Both the position numbers and the translations under genes were made by a program. The notes beneath the pieces were generated by a model, which was not told where the DNA came from, searched no databases, and saw only the letters and a list, made by a program, of their open reading frames with translations. Positions 24,090 to 37,547 of a stretch of 64,000 bases of DNA are shown here, piece by piece (positions within the stretch are counted from its first letter, which is position 1; the number at the start of each line of letters is the position of its first letter). The stretch covers positions 9,825,645 to 9,889,644 of the forward strand of contig NC_081851.1 of NCBI RefSeq assembly GCF_963259705.1, written 5' to 3'. This DNA is from Myotis daubentonii (lineage: Eukaryota > Chordata > Mammalia > Chiroptera > Vespertilionidae).

Positions 24090-24340
24090 GGGGGGGCATA
24101 CAGGATTTCTTTGAGTCAATATCCTATTATTTATTCCCATAATCCCCTATTAATGGAGACACCTGGAGGTTTCCAATTTGTTTCTAACACTAATATATCA
24201 CAATAATTGAGTGTATACACTGTATTGTACTTTTGGTGGTGTATCTATGGGATAGATACCTAGAAGTAAGATTTCTGGATCAAAGGGTAAAGTCACATAT
24301 AATTTTTCTACACAATCTCAAGGTTGTTCCACTTTATGTC
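24090..24340 (-). mobile_element. Ancient L1 fragment
   Basis: The plus strand shows CCTGGAGGTTTCCAATTTG, CTATGGGATAGATACCTAGAAGTAAGATTTCTGGATCAAAGGG and CTACACAATCTCAAGGTTG, which match the reverse of a late L1 ORF2/3' segment. Decayed. Confidence 0.6.
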
Positions 24341-27300
24341 TTTACCATCAATCTGGCGGGCCTCCTTCCTCTGGTCCCCCCCACACCTTATGCTAGCAAG
24401 CTTGAGCACTGTCCATGCATCCCACGTGAGCTGTCAGTTTGCTCTCAGTTTGCATTTCCTTCACCACAAAGGAGGTTGATACCCTCCCAGGGGCTTAAGG
24501 CCCATTTCTTTTTTCTGCGAGCGGCCCCTGTTGCCATCCGATGCTCACCTCATCTCGGGCTTTCAGAGCTCTTGGTCATGAGTGCCTTCCGCTGCTTATG
24601 ATTCCGGTTTGCTGCTGTTTGAGTGGTGCATGCGGGCTTTGCTCCCACGAGGCGTTGAGATGGCACCTGACCTTGGAAGACGTGCCAGGGTTGCAGGGCC
24701 TCCTCAGGCCACGCCTGTGCACCCTGCAAATGTCTGAGGAGTTGCTACTGGGACTCAGCAAAGCTACCGCGGTCCACAGTGAGGCTCAGCTCTGAGCCCC
24801 TGGGTCCCCACCTCATAAGCCAAGCTAATCAGAAGCGTCTGGACAGAGGAGTCTCGGCCAGGCCCCCTTGTCTCCGATGTGAAAGGACCATCTCTGCTGA
24901 GGGAGCATCGGGTCAGAGACCTGCCTCGAGCTGCTCCCCTCCAAAGGGGAGTGGCTGTGTTGTGCAAGCAGAGAACCTGCGCCTTCCTGTCACCGGGCAT
25001 TTTCCCTGCCGGGTCTCACAGGACGGCCATGTCCTTCCCACCTAATGAGGCCTCAACTGCAGTGTATTCTGTCTGTGCTGCCAGGACTCGGAAACGTGGC
25101 TCAGGGGGACTTGGTTATCCCCCAGGCCCTGGCACACATGAACTCAGCAAGATGGTTTCCTGGTGGCTGGTCTACTCTAGGGCCCCATGACTAATGGGAG
25201 TTGGGACCTCAGAAGGTGGTGGTTCTGTGTTTCACAGGAGAACAAGGTGATGTATCATGTGATCTGAAGCCCAAGACTGAGAGGAGTATCGTCCCATTTC
25301 TCTCAAAGGTCAGAGAAGAAAAGCAAGTGGGCGTTTGATTACATCATAATCTGCCCACTCCCACCCACTCATCACCCCGCCGTGGGAAAGTGACGATAGG
25401 ATTGCAGCGCTGTGCATGTGTCAGGCTTACTGGGGTGATCGCTTTGTAGCACATATATGTCGGATCAAGATGTACATCTGAAACTAAATAACACTGAATA
25501 CCAACTGTAATTGAAAAATGAAAAAAATTAAATATTACATGACATCGTTTTATATCACACTTTAAAATGTGCAAGGCACTTTTACAACTCACCCTCCGTG
25601 TGAGGGAAGGCGTGGTGAAAGGCCGGGCTGAAAAGACCAGACAAACGAAGCTAAGGGCGGCTCACAGGCGCACGCTAGCAAAGGGGCCATGACCTGACTC
25701 CAGACCCAGGTCAGCCTCCAGCGGTGCCAGCACCCGGGGCCAGGCCTAGAGAGCCACGCCGGCTCCCTGCTGCTGCTGCCATTTTAAGATTCCTACTTTG
25801 TGTACCGAGGGGCCGTGCACTGTATAGCTGGACCTGCCCAGGGTCCATGTTTTTTCCTCTTAGAATTAAAGCAGTAAATGAAACTTATTGAAACCAGAGT
25901 TCTCAAACACCTTTGGTTTGAAATAGAATTGCTAATTTCGGTTTTGTTTAAAGACAGTGGCACAGTAGTGAAAACCCCAGCACCCACCAGATGCTCTGGC
26001 CGCTTCACGGGGTGCAGCCCCAGGCCTGGGCCGTGTGCGGACCAGTACAGGTGACCACTGTCATACTTCTTTGGTGCTAAAAACACATAGGAAACAGCTA
26101 CCTTTTAAAAACATAGTATAAAGATTTGTTTAAAAACATAATAGGAAAAAGAGAAATGTTTCTTTTCCTGGAATTTGATTACACTGATTACACTGAAGAT
26201 TGGTCCAATATGTGGACCATGGCGTGGAGCCCTAGAATCTTCTCCTTTTCTCTCAAGGAGAAATATATGGAAGGGTGTTAATAGGGCTTACCCAGCAGTC
26301 CCAGCAAGCGGAGAGCACGCCTGCTCCTCTCAGACCCTGCGGGCCAGTGACGCAGGCGCCTCAGCCACGGGCTGTCCTAGGAGCACAGAGGAGCTTCTGC
26401 TGAAGGGTTTTTTCCTCCAACGTGGGTATGATAAGCTAACATGTGAAAATGCACAGAGCAATTAATTTAAAGGATGTTAGGTGGCAAGAAAAAAGAGAAA
26501 ATGAGCAAAGAGAGCTAAAGATAAAGCCCAATCCATGTATATTTGGTTATTCTAAAAGCATTTCATATGGAACCTCTTATATTCTGAGCTCCTTACCAAG
26601 CACTGAGATCCAAAGAGAAATAATATAAATATAAAACATTTTCTAAAAAATATTATTGCATGGGTCTTAGTGACGCAGAGAATTTATAAAATGAACTTTT
26701 TTTATGAGCAACATGCTCAAATATGCGGTAAATATTTTTAAAGAGAGAGAAATGCTCCCTGACACCCATCAGTTGGAATAGCAGGATGGCCAGGTTAGCT
26801 AGTTTCTCAAGCACGTTGATTAGAGGAGACCTTGAAGATATCCAATTTGCTTTATTATTCACTTGGGAATTAACAAAGAAGGGATCTTGATATAAATTCC
26901 TCTGTACGTTTTATTATATTGACATTTCAGTGGATAGATAATATAGCGAACCCCTGGGTGTATTATTACCAAGGATGCCATTGATGCTATCAGCAGCATT
27001 ATCCTGCAATTTTCCCTCATAACTATTTATGCAACTCTCCGTGATTTGTAATTCAGCGTAATCATTTTCTGTGGCGGCTCCAATTTTCTTTCCATGGGGT
27101 ACCTGGGCTATGTACTGGAACAAGGCTTGATTTTAAGCTCAAAGATATGGAGTTTAATGTTAGAATAATGGAGAGGAGATCAAAGAAGTTTTAGAATTGG
27201 AATTAATTGTTAAGGATGAGAAGGAAACATTAGTCTTTTATTTTATGAGTTTCGTGAGGTGGATCAGAGATAAGCAGTGGCAAAGTCAGAGAACACAGAT

Positions 27301-28555
27301 AAAATCAGAGGCGTTTCCAGAGTGGCAGGAGAGGAAATTAGCAGGAACCTGATGCTTGAACAAAGTTGCCTCTACTTTCCCTTGCTCTCCTCCCTGCTGG
27401 CTCCTGGGGAGCTGCTTCTGAGTGCTTTGGAGCAATAGCCTGGTGCAGTGGCCTGGAGCAAGGTGGGGGCGGGGCAGGGCAGGGGTTGGCTTTGCCTTGT
27501 TTAGTTGAAGTCCGGCACCATCAAGGTCATTACAAAGCATGCTGGTTTACTTTTCCCCCAATCACAGCGCGGAAGAAAGGAACAGAAACGGGTGAGGGTG
27601 GAGATGAGCCCCCGGTCCAGGTGTATCAGAATCAGGAAAGCGTGTCCACAACCCCAGGCCTTCTGGGAACTGGAAATGAGCCCTCACAGAGAAGAATGCA
27701 CAGCCCAGAGCTGCAGCTCACGGTTCTGCTGGAACTTAGTCACAGAAGGAGCCAGTGTGTTTAATGCAGAGGTGACGCGCTCCGCCAAGCGCAGCGGGCG
27801 GCCCCACGCCCGTACCCGTGGCCCTGTCTCCCTGGATGGAAGTTGTCCAACAACTTCCCTCACCTCTTTATTTCCTGCCTCAGTGAGAGACTTTCTGGCA
27901 CAGCCTTGTGGGTGATGCTATTCTCCTTCCCCTACACATTCTGACTGGAACAGAGATCAAGACTCCCTTAGAGTTTGCTTTCTTAGACTAGGAAATGCAT
28001 GGAGCCTCCTGCCTTGTAATACACCAGCTGTCTCATTCATACGGTCTTGTCCTGGGAAATGCCTCATTCACTCCTGCAGGAGACCCACAGCTGGGGGAGC
28101 AAGGGCATTCAGAGCCTCGGGAGCCGGGACAACAGTGAGTGCTTGGCAGCAGCCTCCACGCTGCGTTAGCAACATGCACGGATGCCAGGAGCAGGGAACG
28201 CTGCCTTCTTTCCACTTGTCTCTTCACCGGCAGGACCTGAGAGGAAATGGTGCGCTTCGCCGTGGACTCCAGGGAGCTGTGGACTCCAGGGAGCCGTGGA
28301 CTCCAGGGAGCCGTGTCCTCCTGGACAGCAGGCATTCCGGTTGGAAGTGTTCGCTGTGGAAGGAGACAATGACAATTGTGGGATTTTGCTGTCAATCAGG
28401 GCCAAGCTGGCGTTCCCTCCCACTGGACATTTCCCAGAGGGCCCACCATGCACTCCCATGCCAGGCCAGGCCAGCCTCCTCCTCTGCCACCAAACACACA
28501 GGCCTCCGTTTCAGAATCTCATCACAGGCAACTTTATCTTCCCACATCAGTAATT
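24341..28555. other. Mostly unique DNA, no gene seen
   Basis: Four kilobases with little recognisable repeat. An old L1 3'-end scrap in plus orientation lies at about 25430-25515 (CACATATATGTCGGATCAAG, ACATCTGAAACTAAATAACACTG). Overlapping frames of 100-150 codons at 27366-27915 and 28033-28587 lie in GC-rich DNA on both strands, without domains. At 28262-28315 a GTGGACTCCAGGGAGC(C) unit of about 16-17 bases repeats roughly three times. Confidence 0.5.
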
Positions 28556-28559
28556 GCGA

Positions 28560-29640
28560 AACAATAAACACGACACAATTCAGATGAACGGGCATCCGGT
28601 GTGGCTCCTTTGGCGGAGAGAGCCCTCTGGAATCTCAGGCGTAATAGGTCTGTGTTCATTTCTCCACCAGCAGCATAATGTGACTGATTTACAAGAGTTT
28701 AACTCAAGTGCTAATCTGACAGTGACGAAGAGCTCCGCACTGGCAGTCACTTACACTGTCATATTAGTCGCCTCCCCTATTAAAGCCGTGTGGTCGATAA
28801 TTGCAACGCTTTTATGTCTAGTGGCTCTGACAAGCCTCTCTTCAAGTCACATATGGGCAGGCTCTCTCTCCGCTCAGCCCGACAGTGGCAGACCATTTAA
28901 ACTGAGAAAGTATTGTTCTCTGCGTGTTGTGGAGCAAGGGCAGTTCAAGGGAAGTGAGACTGCGTGGCTACCTGCTGGTGTGCAGTAAAATAAGATGGAC
29001 ATGATACCGGGCCGGGAGCACAATTAAATCCATTTTGCACCGATGTGTTGCCGGACAGATGAGTTTCCACATGGCAGAGCTTTATGATCTTTAAGGTAGA
29101 CTGCACTAATAGATTGGTGTGGAGCACACTGGAGTTCCCCAGGATGAGAAAGCAGGCAGGAGGACATTTGAACTCTAGGTTTCTCATATGCTCCGCGTCA
29201 CGCTGAGTTTTTATAGCCCCTGGCTTTCAAAAAGCCTGTTTCAAAGAGGTTTGCGCTAGACTGGGCAAGCAGTTTTGCTCTGCAGATATTGTCGCTACCG
29301 ATTTAGTGGAATGCAATTAGGAAGCCTAAATTAAGTGGTAATGGAGAACCAGCTCTTGAAACTGGGGTTTCCACGGCAACCACTGCTTACAATACAGCCT
29401 TCAGTTAGTTTTCCCACTTTATCTGCAAAATGCACAATTGAGCTTTAAAACAGCTCGCCGCTGAAAACCGCACTGTAAACAACTGTTTGCAATGAGAGTT
29501 TTACACGGTCTTTAAATACAACAAACTATTACAGAAAATTTACTTGTCCAGGCTAATAACGCAAAATCTGAGTTGCCAGTGAGTGGGCGATTTTTAAATG
29601 TATCGCTCCTTTCGTGTGTGGGGTTTATTTTTACGAGAAG
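28560..29640. other. Candidate conserved non-coding (enhancer-like) region
   Basis: Repeat-free, with balanced composition and many homeodomain-type cores (TAATTGC, CAATTAG, AATTAA, TTTAATT-like) and GATA/E-box-like words close together, for example TCGATAATTGCAACGC and GCAATTAGGAAGCC. This texture is typical of deeply conserved vertebrate developmental enhancers. It is an inference from texture; conservation itself is not visible in one sequence. The 144-codon frame at 28554-28988 looks incidental. Confidence 0.3.
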
Positions 29641-31630
29641 GTGTCACAAGTCTTTAGGTATCTTCACCTGGGTCCTCTTGCCCCATTCTCAGCTCCCCTG
29701 ACGGTCGCGTATCCCACCAGGCCTTGATCAAATGCATTTCCCTTCAGCCAACAGGAGTTTGTTGCCTTAAATAAACACACAGTGGGCTCTTTCTCAAAGT
29801 GCTTTTCTATTTGATAACATCATACAGCTTTTTCTGATATGTCCTCTTGGTATCACGCTGTATACTTGCAAGACTTGCATATTCACTGATTTGTGTCATC
29901 CTCTTTCCAGATTACTAGTCTTTTGAGTCTCTTAAAGCTCATGTTCCATTCTCTGTGCATCCAATGGCTGACCAGCTAGGAACTTTTGTGCCAGCAAATG
30001 TAGACCAGACAGAGGTCAAAGACAATATCAAAATAGGTAGCTTTAAACACACAGTTGTTAAAAATAACCATGGAGAATTTTGTAAAATCAGTTCTCTTTC
30101 ATGGCAGAGAAGCCATATTTTATTATCACAGGGCTGTCGCTTTTGTTTAGGTGCATCGGGAATGCACACACGTATGTACAGTTATATGTAAGGAGGCTTT
30201 TTCTAGTGGAAAATAATCAGATTAGGTTCTGCAAAGAAGAGAAGAGGATGGGATCAAATATGGGGCCCCATGGCTCTAACACTGTTTAATCGCCAGTCCT
30301 AACAGAGGGGCGCTAGGGCAGGTCTGGGCGACTTGGGCAGCTGGTACACCGGCCACCTGGGCAGCGCAGAGGGGCACGCCACCTCGGTTCCTGATCTCAT
30401 GGTGGCCAGGTCATACATGCACTATTTTCACTGTGAGAACATGCAGAGAGGACCAGAAAGCATGCACGTGTCACTCTTATTCATGTGGCTTTTGAGGGAA
30501 AACTAGATTCTGGGCCTCCATTTGATGTATTTGCTGTAGACTCGTGTGCCAGGTGGGGAGGCCTGCCCAGTAAGCCTGAAGCTTCTGCAGTACCATGGCT
30601 ATTTCAATTCTGAGTTGTTGCAAAGTCTTCAGTTTTGACCTAATCTAGATTTAGGAGGTGCCATTGCTTTACAGAAAACTCCATTTTTTCTCACTACTCA
30701 GTGATATGGTCAAAGTGGCTTCAACAATTTTCCCATTTTTAGAATATAATTGAATAAAACCACAGGATCAAATAAAAATAATGTGGCTGATATTTAATAC
30801 GGCTTATGATATTTTTTAAAGGGTCTTGTCGTCTATCCTGACATTGTTGTCAGCACAACCAAAGCCTATTGTAGCTCTTTGATATGAAAATACATCTGTT
30901 AACTTACATCTTTAAGAATTTAAACTTGGAGAGATTGAATGCATCCTTTTGTGCACTAACTGATAAACCTGAAAAGTAGTATTCAATCGAATCCCAACTA
31001 CTGGTAAGACACTAACTTCCCCATGCCTTAAAACAAATGTTAATTTATGGAGAACTAAATTTAAATCTTCCATGGGAAAGAACCTGCAGCAGGAATGTGC
31101 TCACAGCTTTGGTAAGCATCTTGCTTTAAGATTGCTGGCATTTTCTCCAAAATGCACAAAGACTCACAAGAAGTGTTGTGCTCTGGCAAAAATGTGTATA
31201 TTGCTGTGTATGCATTGCATTCCATGTGACCAAACACGGGCCAAAGAGAAGGTTCTAGTGTAAGGACATATCTTAGCATCTTCCAAAACTACATTTTTGA
31301 AAAGTGTATTTTTAGATTAAGCATATGTTCAGTGATTTGCCCTCTCCCAGGAGCAGATTTTCATTCAGGCCATGGATAGTACAGAGGCTGCGTCCCTGAG
31401 AAGGCTGGGCAGGGCCAGGGAGGTCCCATAGTTTCTTGCTGTGGAAAATAATCAGAGAACTCCACGCACCAGCAGCCACCAGGGACAGACTTTCAGCCAA
31501 GTGCCCCCCAGGGTGTGTGCCCCACCTTCCGTGCCCCAGGACAGTGACCACTGGATTCCCACCCTAAAAGAAAGAAATGCAGCACTGCCGATTGTTAGGA
31601 CCTTACAATTATCCCCTTCACTCTTTTCTT
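29641..31630. other. Unannotated unique DNA
   Basis: No gene, RNA gene or clear repeat. Frames up to 80 codons only. Confidence 0.45.
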
Positions 31631-31633
31631 TTA

Positions 31634-31740
31634 ATGTTTTTATTGATTTTAGAGAGAGAAGAAGGTAGAGAGAGAAACATCAATGTGAGAGGGAAACATC
31701 AATGTGAGAAACATCGATTGATCGGTTGCCTCCTGCGTGT
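31634..31740 (-). mobile_element. Ves SINE 3' fragment
   Basis: GTTTTTATTGATTTTAGAGAGAGAAG followed by AAACATCAATGTGAGA (twice) and ATTGATCGGTTGCCTCCTG is the reverse complement of the Ves tail and mid body. The tRNA-like head is missing, so the copy is 5'-truncated; the AACATCAATGTGAGA unit is tandemly duplicated. Confidence 0.85.
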
Positions 31741-32099
31741 CCCTTAACTCTTCTAATTTTCTTCTTATTTCTTATTCTACTTAAACTTTAATTTTAGGTA
31801 GCTTTTATATAACACAGAAGTCCTGTTCTGGATAGAATTAAAAGAAAATTAACTTAGGATATAGGGTGAGTTTTTCACCTTATAGGATATTTCAGTAAAT
31901 CCAAGTCAATCAGAATAAAGGGAATACTATTAATCCATCTCCACTTTTCGACTTTAAGTCACAGCGTACATCTCAGTTTCGATTGGCATTGTTTTAATTA
32001 CAGCGCTGGCTCTTCCATGTTTCACCCGAGGGCAGCACCCGTGAGGCACGCTGGGACACGCTCCTGGGCCGTTGGGCTCCGTCTCGCTTTTTGTTGTTG

Positions 32100-32349
32100 T
32101 TGCTGTTAATCCTCACCCGAGGGTACTTTTGCATTGAGCTATTGGAGAGAGTGGGAGACAGAGAGAAAGACGGAGAGAAACGTCGATGTGAGAGAAACAC
32201 ATCCATTGGTTGCCTGCTGCACACACCCCAACCGGGCCCGGGCCCAGGAGGAGCCTGCAACTGAGGTACATGCCCTTGACCAGAATCGAACCCGGGACCC
32301 TTGGTCTGCAAGCCGATGCTCTATCCACTGATCCAGAGCGGCTAGGGCC
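32100..32349 (-). mobile_element. Ves SINE
   Basis: On the plus strand the order is reversed: GAGAAACGTCGATGTGAGAG (tail), GGTTGCCTGCTGCACACACC, ATGCCCTTGACCAGAATCGAACCCGGGACCC (B-box) and GATGCTCTATCCACTGATCC, then AGCGGCTAGGGCC (head). Overlapping frames on both strands through this copy are spurious. Confidence 0.95.
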
Positions 32350-32689
32350 CATTTCACTTTTGGAGATTAACTGCGTGTTCCATCTTTTAATGAGTATATA
32401 AGTGTTGAATTCCTTTCTGAAGGAAACTATGATTAAATTATGGTGCCAAATTATTATGTTTTATCCTGTCTGCAGTAGGGAGAAGGGGGAGTTGGAGGTG
32501 GGTACGCATGTTTTTCTTAAGCAATGTTAGTTTTAACATTTAAGGACCCTACAGGTTAAAGTGGATTAAAATGCTGTCTTCCAAGAACTTTCAGACTGGA
32601 AATAAGGATGGTCAGTAAAAGAAGGTGATCTCTGTTTTGATTACAGGGAAATGCCTCTGTGGTCCTTTTCTTTCAGGTGAAATAAACAT

Positions 32690-33120
32690 GTTTGAAGTAC
32701 GTACGGTCCGTGTGCTTCTCCGCACGGGGTGCTGCTTGTAATTAGCTCTTCCTCCTTTGTGCGGTGGCAGCAGCTGATTGCATTTAATTACCCCCAAGCC
32801 GTTTGCCGACCTCTTATTTCTGTGACACCGCACAATACATCGTTGCAAACATAAAGACACTCGTGCGCTTATCCTGAGGCCTTTATGGGCAACTAGCCTC
32901 CGTGTTTGAGGTGAGCATCATTACAGCTCTGCCTTTCAACCCAGCAATGCACGCATACCGAAGTCCAAGCCATAAGCTGGCCCATATTCTGTAATAAATT
33001 CTTGCATTAGACTTTTCCGTGACTGAGTAGCTGGTAATGCCATAGGAACTGATTATTTGTGATGTTCTTATCACTGCTTACAATAGCTAATTACTTTTCT
33101 CCACACATCGGTACTTGGCT
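32690..33120. other. Candidate conserved non-coding region
   Basis: Repeat-free DNA rich in homeodomain-like and E-box-like words (GCAGCTGATTGCATTTAATTACC, CAATAGCTAATTAC, CATTTAATTA). Same reasoning and limits as for 28560-29640. Confidence 0.28.
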
Positions 33121-34619
33121 GGCAGATGTGAGGTGACTGACGGGGGGAGCCCTTATCTGGACAGAGGGGACGCAAGGTGGCACTGGCAGCAAACCTGCTC
33201 GGAAGGGGTTTGCCACCTTTGATTTCAGTGGAATTTAAGATCTAGAAATGAAGATATACGTGAGTTTTCTGTGAAGGATCTTAAATGCCTAATATACAGG
33301 TAAAAAAATTAAATGAAATGAAATTTTTTAAAAAACAGAATAGCAGATGCAAAGAACTAATCTTCCCCAAAAACCATCTCAGAGCAACAGTCTCATAGTA
33401 GCTACTCTTGATGCTCTGCAGGCAATGATGTAATTTAACAGTTCTGGGTTTTTCCTGGCCTCCTGGTGAAATAGAGACATATCAACGCATAATTACAGAC
33501 TGTTTCAATACGCTTTAGTGCCTTTAGACAGACCTTGTGGTTAGAGCAGCAGACGCTAAGATAAAATTGGACATACCAGTGCTCTAAGGTGATGGCCAGA
33601 TCTTTTTGGAGGGAGGGGGGTCATAATTTTGACTTTGATTCGTAATGTTTAACAGTTTTGGGTTGATTCAAACAAACTGTGCTCCTGTCCAGATTAGCAA
33701 TAGCTCCATTGATCCTTCAACCTGAGCACACCTGGACACTCTGTGCTTGCTAACACTCAACAGACAAATTCCTTAGGGGAGTTGTCCTGAAACATCATGT
33801 CGGGCTGAGCCAGGACAGTCCCCATGAAAGCGCCAGGTCTGCACTTGCCCATGCCCGGCTCATTGCACTGTCATATCCACACACACCACTTTCCCAGAGC
33901 ACGGCCATGTGTAGCTGGAATAAATGTGCTTAGAAATGGAGCCATTGTATGAGGGAGGGCCAAGTGGAGACCTTTGAAAATATATTTCCAAACCATTCTC
34001 TTCATACAAAATACTAAACCAATAGCAATGCCACACATGCAGGTTGAACCACTGAGGTAAGGACCACCATCAAAGACCTACAAGATTCAGGAAAAGGCAA
34101 ATTTCAACCCCATTGAATTCAACGTTTTAGCCGATGCATAAGAAAAATGGGTCTTGAAAGTTGCTGGATTTTTAAAAACTTAATCGGTTGGTGATATTAC
34201 ATGTGCCTGCTATTCCTAAAGTAATCACAGAACTGAAGAAAATATTATTTTTTTAAATATTATTTTTAAATGTTTTAAGTAATCTTGTTATTGAAGCAAA
34301 GGAAGAGATCTCAGGACCTGATACACATCTATCGATCAGACAGTGTTTTCTTCCCCAAGAACCGTTGCTCACTAGACAAAATTTGCTTTCACCTGGAAGA
34401 GGTACACACACCCTCTTCTCTCAGGGTTAAGTTGGTTCCCTCACTCTGTCATAATTTATTGCACAGAAACCTGGATCACCTCACAGTGCATAAGGCAGAA
34501 TGTTGACAGCAATTACCCTAGATCTCTTGCTGAGACCCAGGAGTGCCAGAGGAGGAGAGAGAAATCAAAGGATTGATCCAACATTGAAGGTTCAGTAGTT
34601 CCAGTTGTCTGGGACGTAT
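33121..34619. other. Unannotated DNA
   Basis: No gene seen. The 73-codon frame at 34285-34506 has no recognisable motif. Confidence 0.4.
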
Positions 34620-36260
34620 GAGGAGAGGCTCTTCAAAGTGCAAGAAAATACGCTGCATCATGAGCCCATACAACTAAGCAAGTGTCCTCTTTGAACTCTG
34701 GAGGCAATATACACTCCAGCCATTTGTGCTGCTTCCAGCCCTTTACCAAGTAAACCATAAAGCCACCACCTTTAGGGAGACTGGGGACAAGAGAAGGCTC
34801 CAGATGGTCCAAGTAGCTGCAAACATTTGGACCTTGAGATACTGCAGATCTAGTTGTACTCAACGTGTCTGAGGCAGAGTTGCTACTGTACAGAGCCTGT
34901 GGCAAACCCTAGTAGGAAAATAATAGTCCAGCGCATAGGGCTTTGAAGCAAAGTTATGTTCCCAAGAGCAAAATTCTTCTTTTGAGAAACAGCTCCTGGG
35001 TTACTTCTTGATCCTGGTAAACCGCATACCTGACTATGGGACAGTACGTAACCATGTGTCCTGAGTTGCCCATCCAGAACTTGGTGTTATCTGAGTCACC
35101 AGGCCATAACGTTGGATATGCCCAGAACTCAAGCATGTCGGGTGCAAGCATCATGGGGAGCTTGCTGTGGGCAACTAGTCTAAAAAGAAACGAAATAGAG
35201 CCTGGTTTCTAGGCTGTTCTGCATGGTGATGCTGGTCGCAATCACATGGCTCCTCACCATCACTGCAACTCTCTGAGAGACATGAGGAAAGAAGTCCTAT
35301 TGTTTGGCAGAAATTCAGGCAGCACATCTGGGGTTTTGCTGTTGCCACTGTTGTTTTACTTTCTAGACAGAGAGATAACTAGGGTACAAACCTACAATAA
35401 CTTGCGGGAGATAACTCATGGTTTAACCATATGGTGAAAGTTAGGAAAAGCCAAGAGTGAAGGACTAGTGACCAGGAGGTTTAGAGAACGGGTGTACAAA
35501 TGCATGTTAGGATGGCCTCCGAGTGGGTGGGAGTGCTCACCCAAAAGTGTCCTTGTGGACGAGGTTCTCAATAATCAGAGGAACAAGATGAGAGTCCTGC
35601 AGATGACCATGGGCCTCTTTCTCCAGTCACCCCAAGGCTCCTTCAAGGGCTCATGTATTAAGTCACCGGGTGACACAAATGGAAGTGGTACATGTATATC
35701 TCTTCTCCAAGAGTGGCCTAGCTGGCCTCGGAGCTCAAAGTCGGGCCAGCCGCCAGGAGGCAGATTAGTTATAATTGGGCCCCTCCCAAACTGGCAGAGG
35801 CCTCAATGTCATCTCCTCAAGGAGACATGTGGACAGAGACGTCTCCCTCACTGCTCACCTTCCTCCCTGCCAGCAACTGCCCAGGGCTTAGCGAATGCAA
35901 CAGTCACAAACATGGTACAAACATGTTTCTGACAAAGGACATGCCTTTAGAGCAAAGCAAGTGAGACAATTAGATGCCACTCAGAGGATCTGCCAAGACC
36001 CCATGCCCTACACCCCCAGAAGCAGCTGACCTTAGATAATTCCAGCATGGTCTCCTGAGCCTTCAGCTGTGGCACCAGCTGAGAAATGACAACCTGGGGA
36101 AGTTAAGGCGCTGTCACAGAGTTGCAGTAGATGCTCTGAGCCAGCAACCGATGTTGGCATTGTTTCTTTCTTGCTTGAAAATGCTGGTCCAGCAAGCAAG
36201 AGAAGGAGGTAAGGCTGGCACTTCTCATGTTTTCATTTGCCATGCACCCACAAAATCTAT
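34620..36260 (+). mobile_element. Ancient ERV-L-like endogenous retrovirus relic (pol region)
   Basis: Several stretches recall the pol region of the ERV-L family in order on the plus strand: reverse transcriptase end near 34860-35160 (CTGTACAGAGCCTGTGGCA, TTTTGAGAAACAGCTCCTGG, CTTGGTGTTATCTGAGTCACC), then RNase H-like and further downstream sequence to about 36000. The copy is thoroughly broken by stops and indels, with no open pol frame and no assembled product. A motif resembling an LTR 3' end (ATAAATTCCTTTCACTTAAATG at about 36628) follows, but I cannot define paired LTRs. Family assignment is from memory; exact limits are uncertain. Confidence 0.55.
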
Positions 36261-37540
36261 CTGTTCCTGTGCCTGCAGCATTGGGTTGCACCTTTTTCAG
36301 TGACCGTAGGAGTCCGGGAGAAATGCTGCTAGGAGAGAATGCAGCGATGGTACAGTGAGGTGAACTTGAGACCGCTGCCCCTCCACAACTCCAGGTGAGA
36401 GTGCACGGTGGCCCTGACAAGCATCCTTTGGCAGTGTGGGAAGTCTAGTGGAGGTGGTTAGGACTGGCCACAGCAGCCTCTTGATTCAGCCACTTCCCAA
36501 CACAGCACCACTGCTTGCTCTATCATGGCACAGTAATGAAATTCTGGGGCCCACTTGGTTCCCTAGAGGCTGAGTCGGGGACAGACCCTCCAGCCCTCCA
36601 AAAATCATGAGCACCAAGTAACCGGTAATAAATTCCTTTCACTTAAATGAACTAGCTAGGCTTGGGTTGTTTGCAACTGATCAATAATAACTGATCAAGT
36701 GGGGAAAGTGCATTTTGATAATATGTGTCAAAACATCCTTAAAATACATGTACTCTTGTATACAGAATTCCCTTTTAGGGATTTCTCCCAAGAAAATAAA
36801 CAGTGCACAAAAGTACATATGCAGAAATATATTTTTTTCTAATTAAGAAGAATTGAAGTTAGCCTCAATCTCTAACAAATGACCTTTGATAAGTGAATAA
36901 GAGCAATCTATAGAATCAAAATCGAACCAGAAATTTCAGGATGATATTCTGCTCCCAATACAGAAGAAAAACCTCATAGAATTTAGAGTGGATTCATGTT
37001 TCTCAAAGAAAAAGGCAATCCCTAAAGACATGTAGCTCAGCACTTAACTTTTGATAAATGGTCATTGTTTTGTCTTGTACTTGAAGGAGAAGGGAAGGGA
37101 AAGGAATAGCAGACAAAAATCTAAAATGATTTCTATATAATTTTCCAGATTTTCAATTAAAAAGTAAAATATGCATTTTTCCCATTTAAAGTATAGCAAC
37201 TAAAGTCGTGGTGCACATCTCGGGCATTATTTATTGCACAGCCATTGACCGAGTGCCACTGTCTGCCGTGCGTGCTGAGATGGCCGAGATGAAGAAGACG
37301 CATCCCGGAAAGAAGCTTTGGGAAAAGGAGGAGGGACTAAACAGAATGGTGAAATCCCCAAAGTTGGTCTCAACTGCACTGCTTCCTCCTGGCTCTCAGC
37401 CCTTCTGCCTTTGGACCGGCTGTGAGGGAGCCGCCAGCACAGCAGAAGGCAGTCACAGTTCACTCTAATGCATGGCGAGCATCTTAAATTACGTTCCTTC
37501 CCCTACATTTTTAACCCAGGGGCGTTGGCACATAATAACT
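36261..37540. other. Unannotated DNA
   Basis: A possible LTR remnant lies at about 36420-36700; otherwise there is no recognised feature. The 86-codon frame at 37208-37468 has an opposing frame across the same bases and no motif. Confidence 0.35.
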
Positions 37541-37547
37541 TTAAAAG

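Noticed and set aside
28554..28988. A 144-codon frame in the enhancer-like region
   Set aside because: Composition and lack of motif suggest chance; the DNA texture looks regulatory and not coding.
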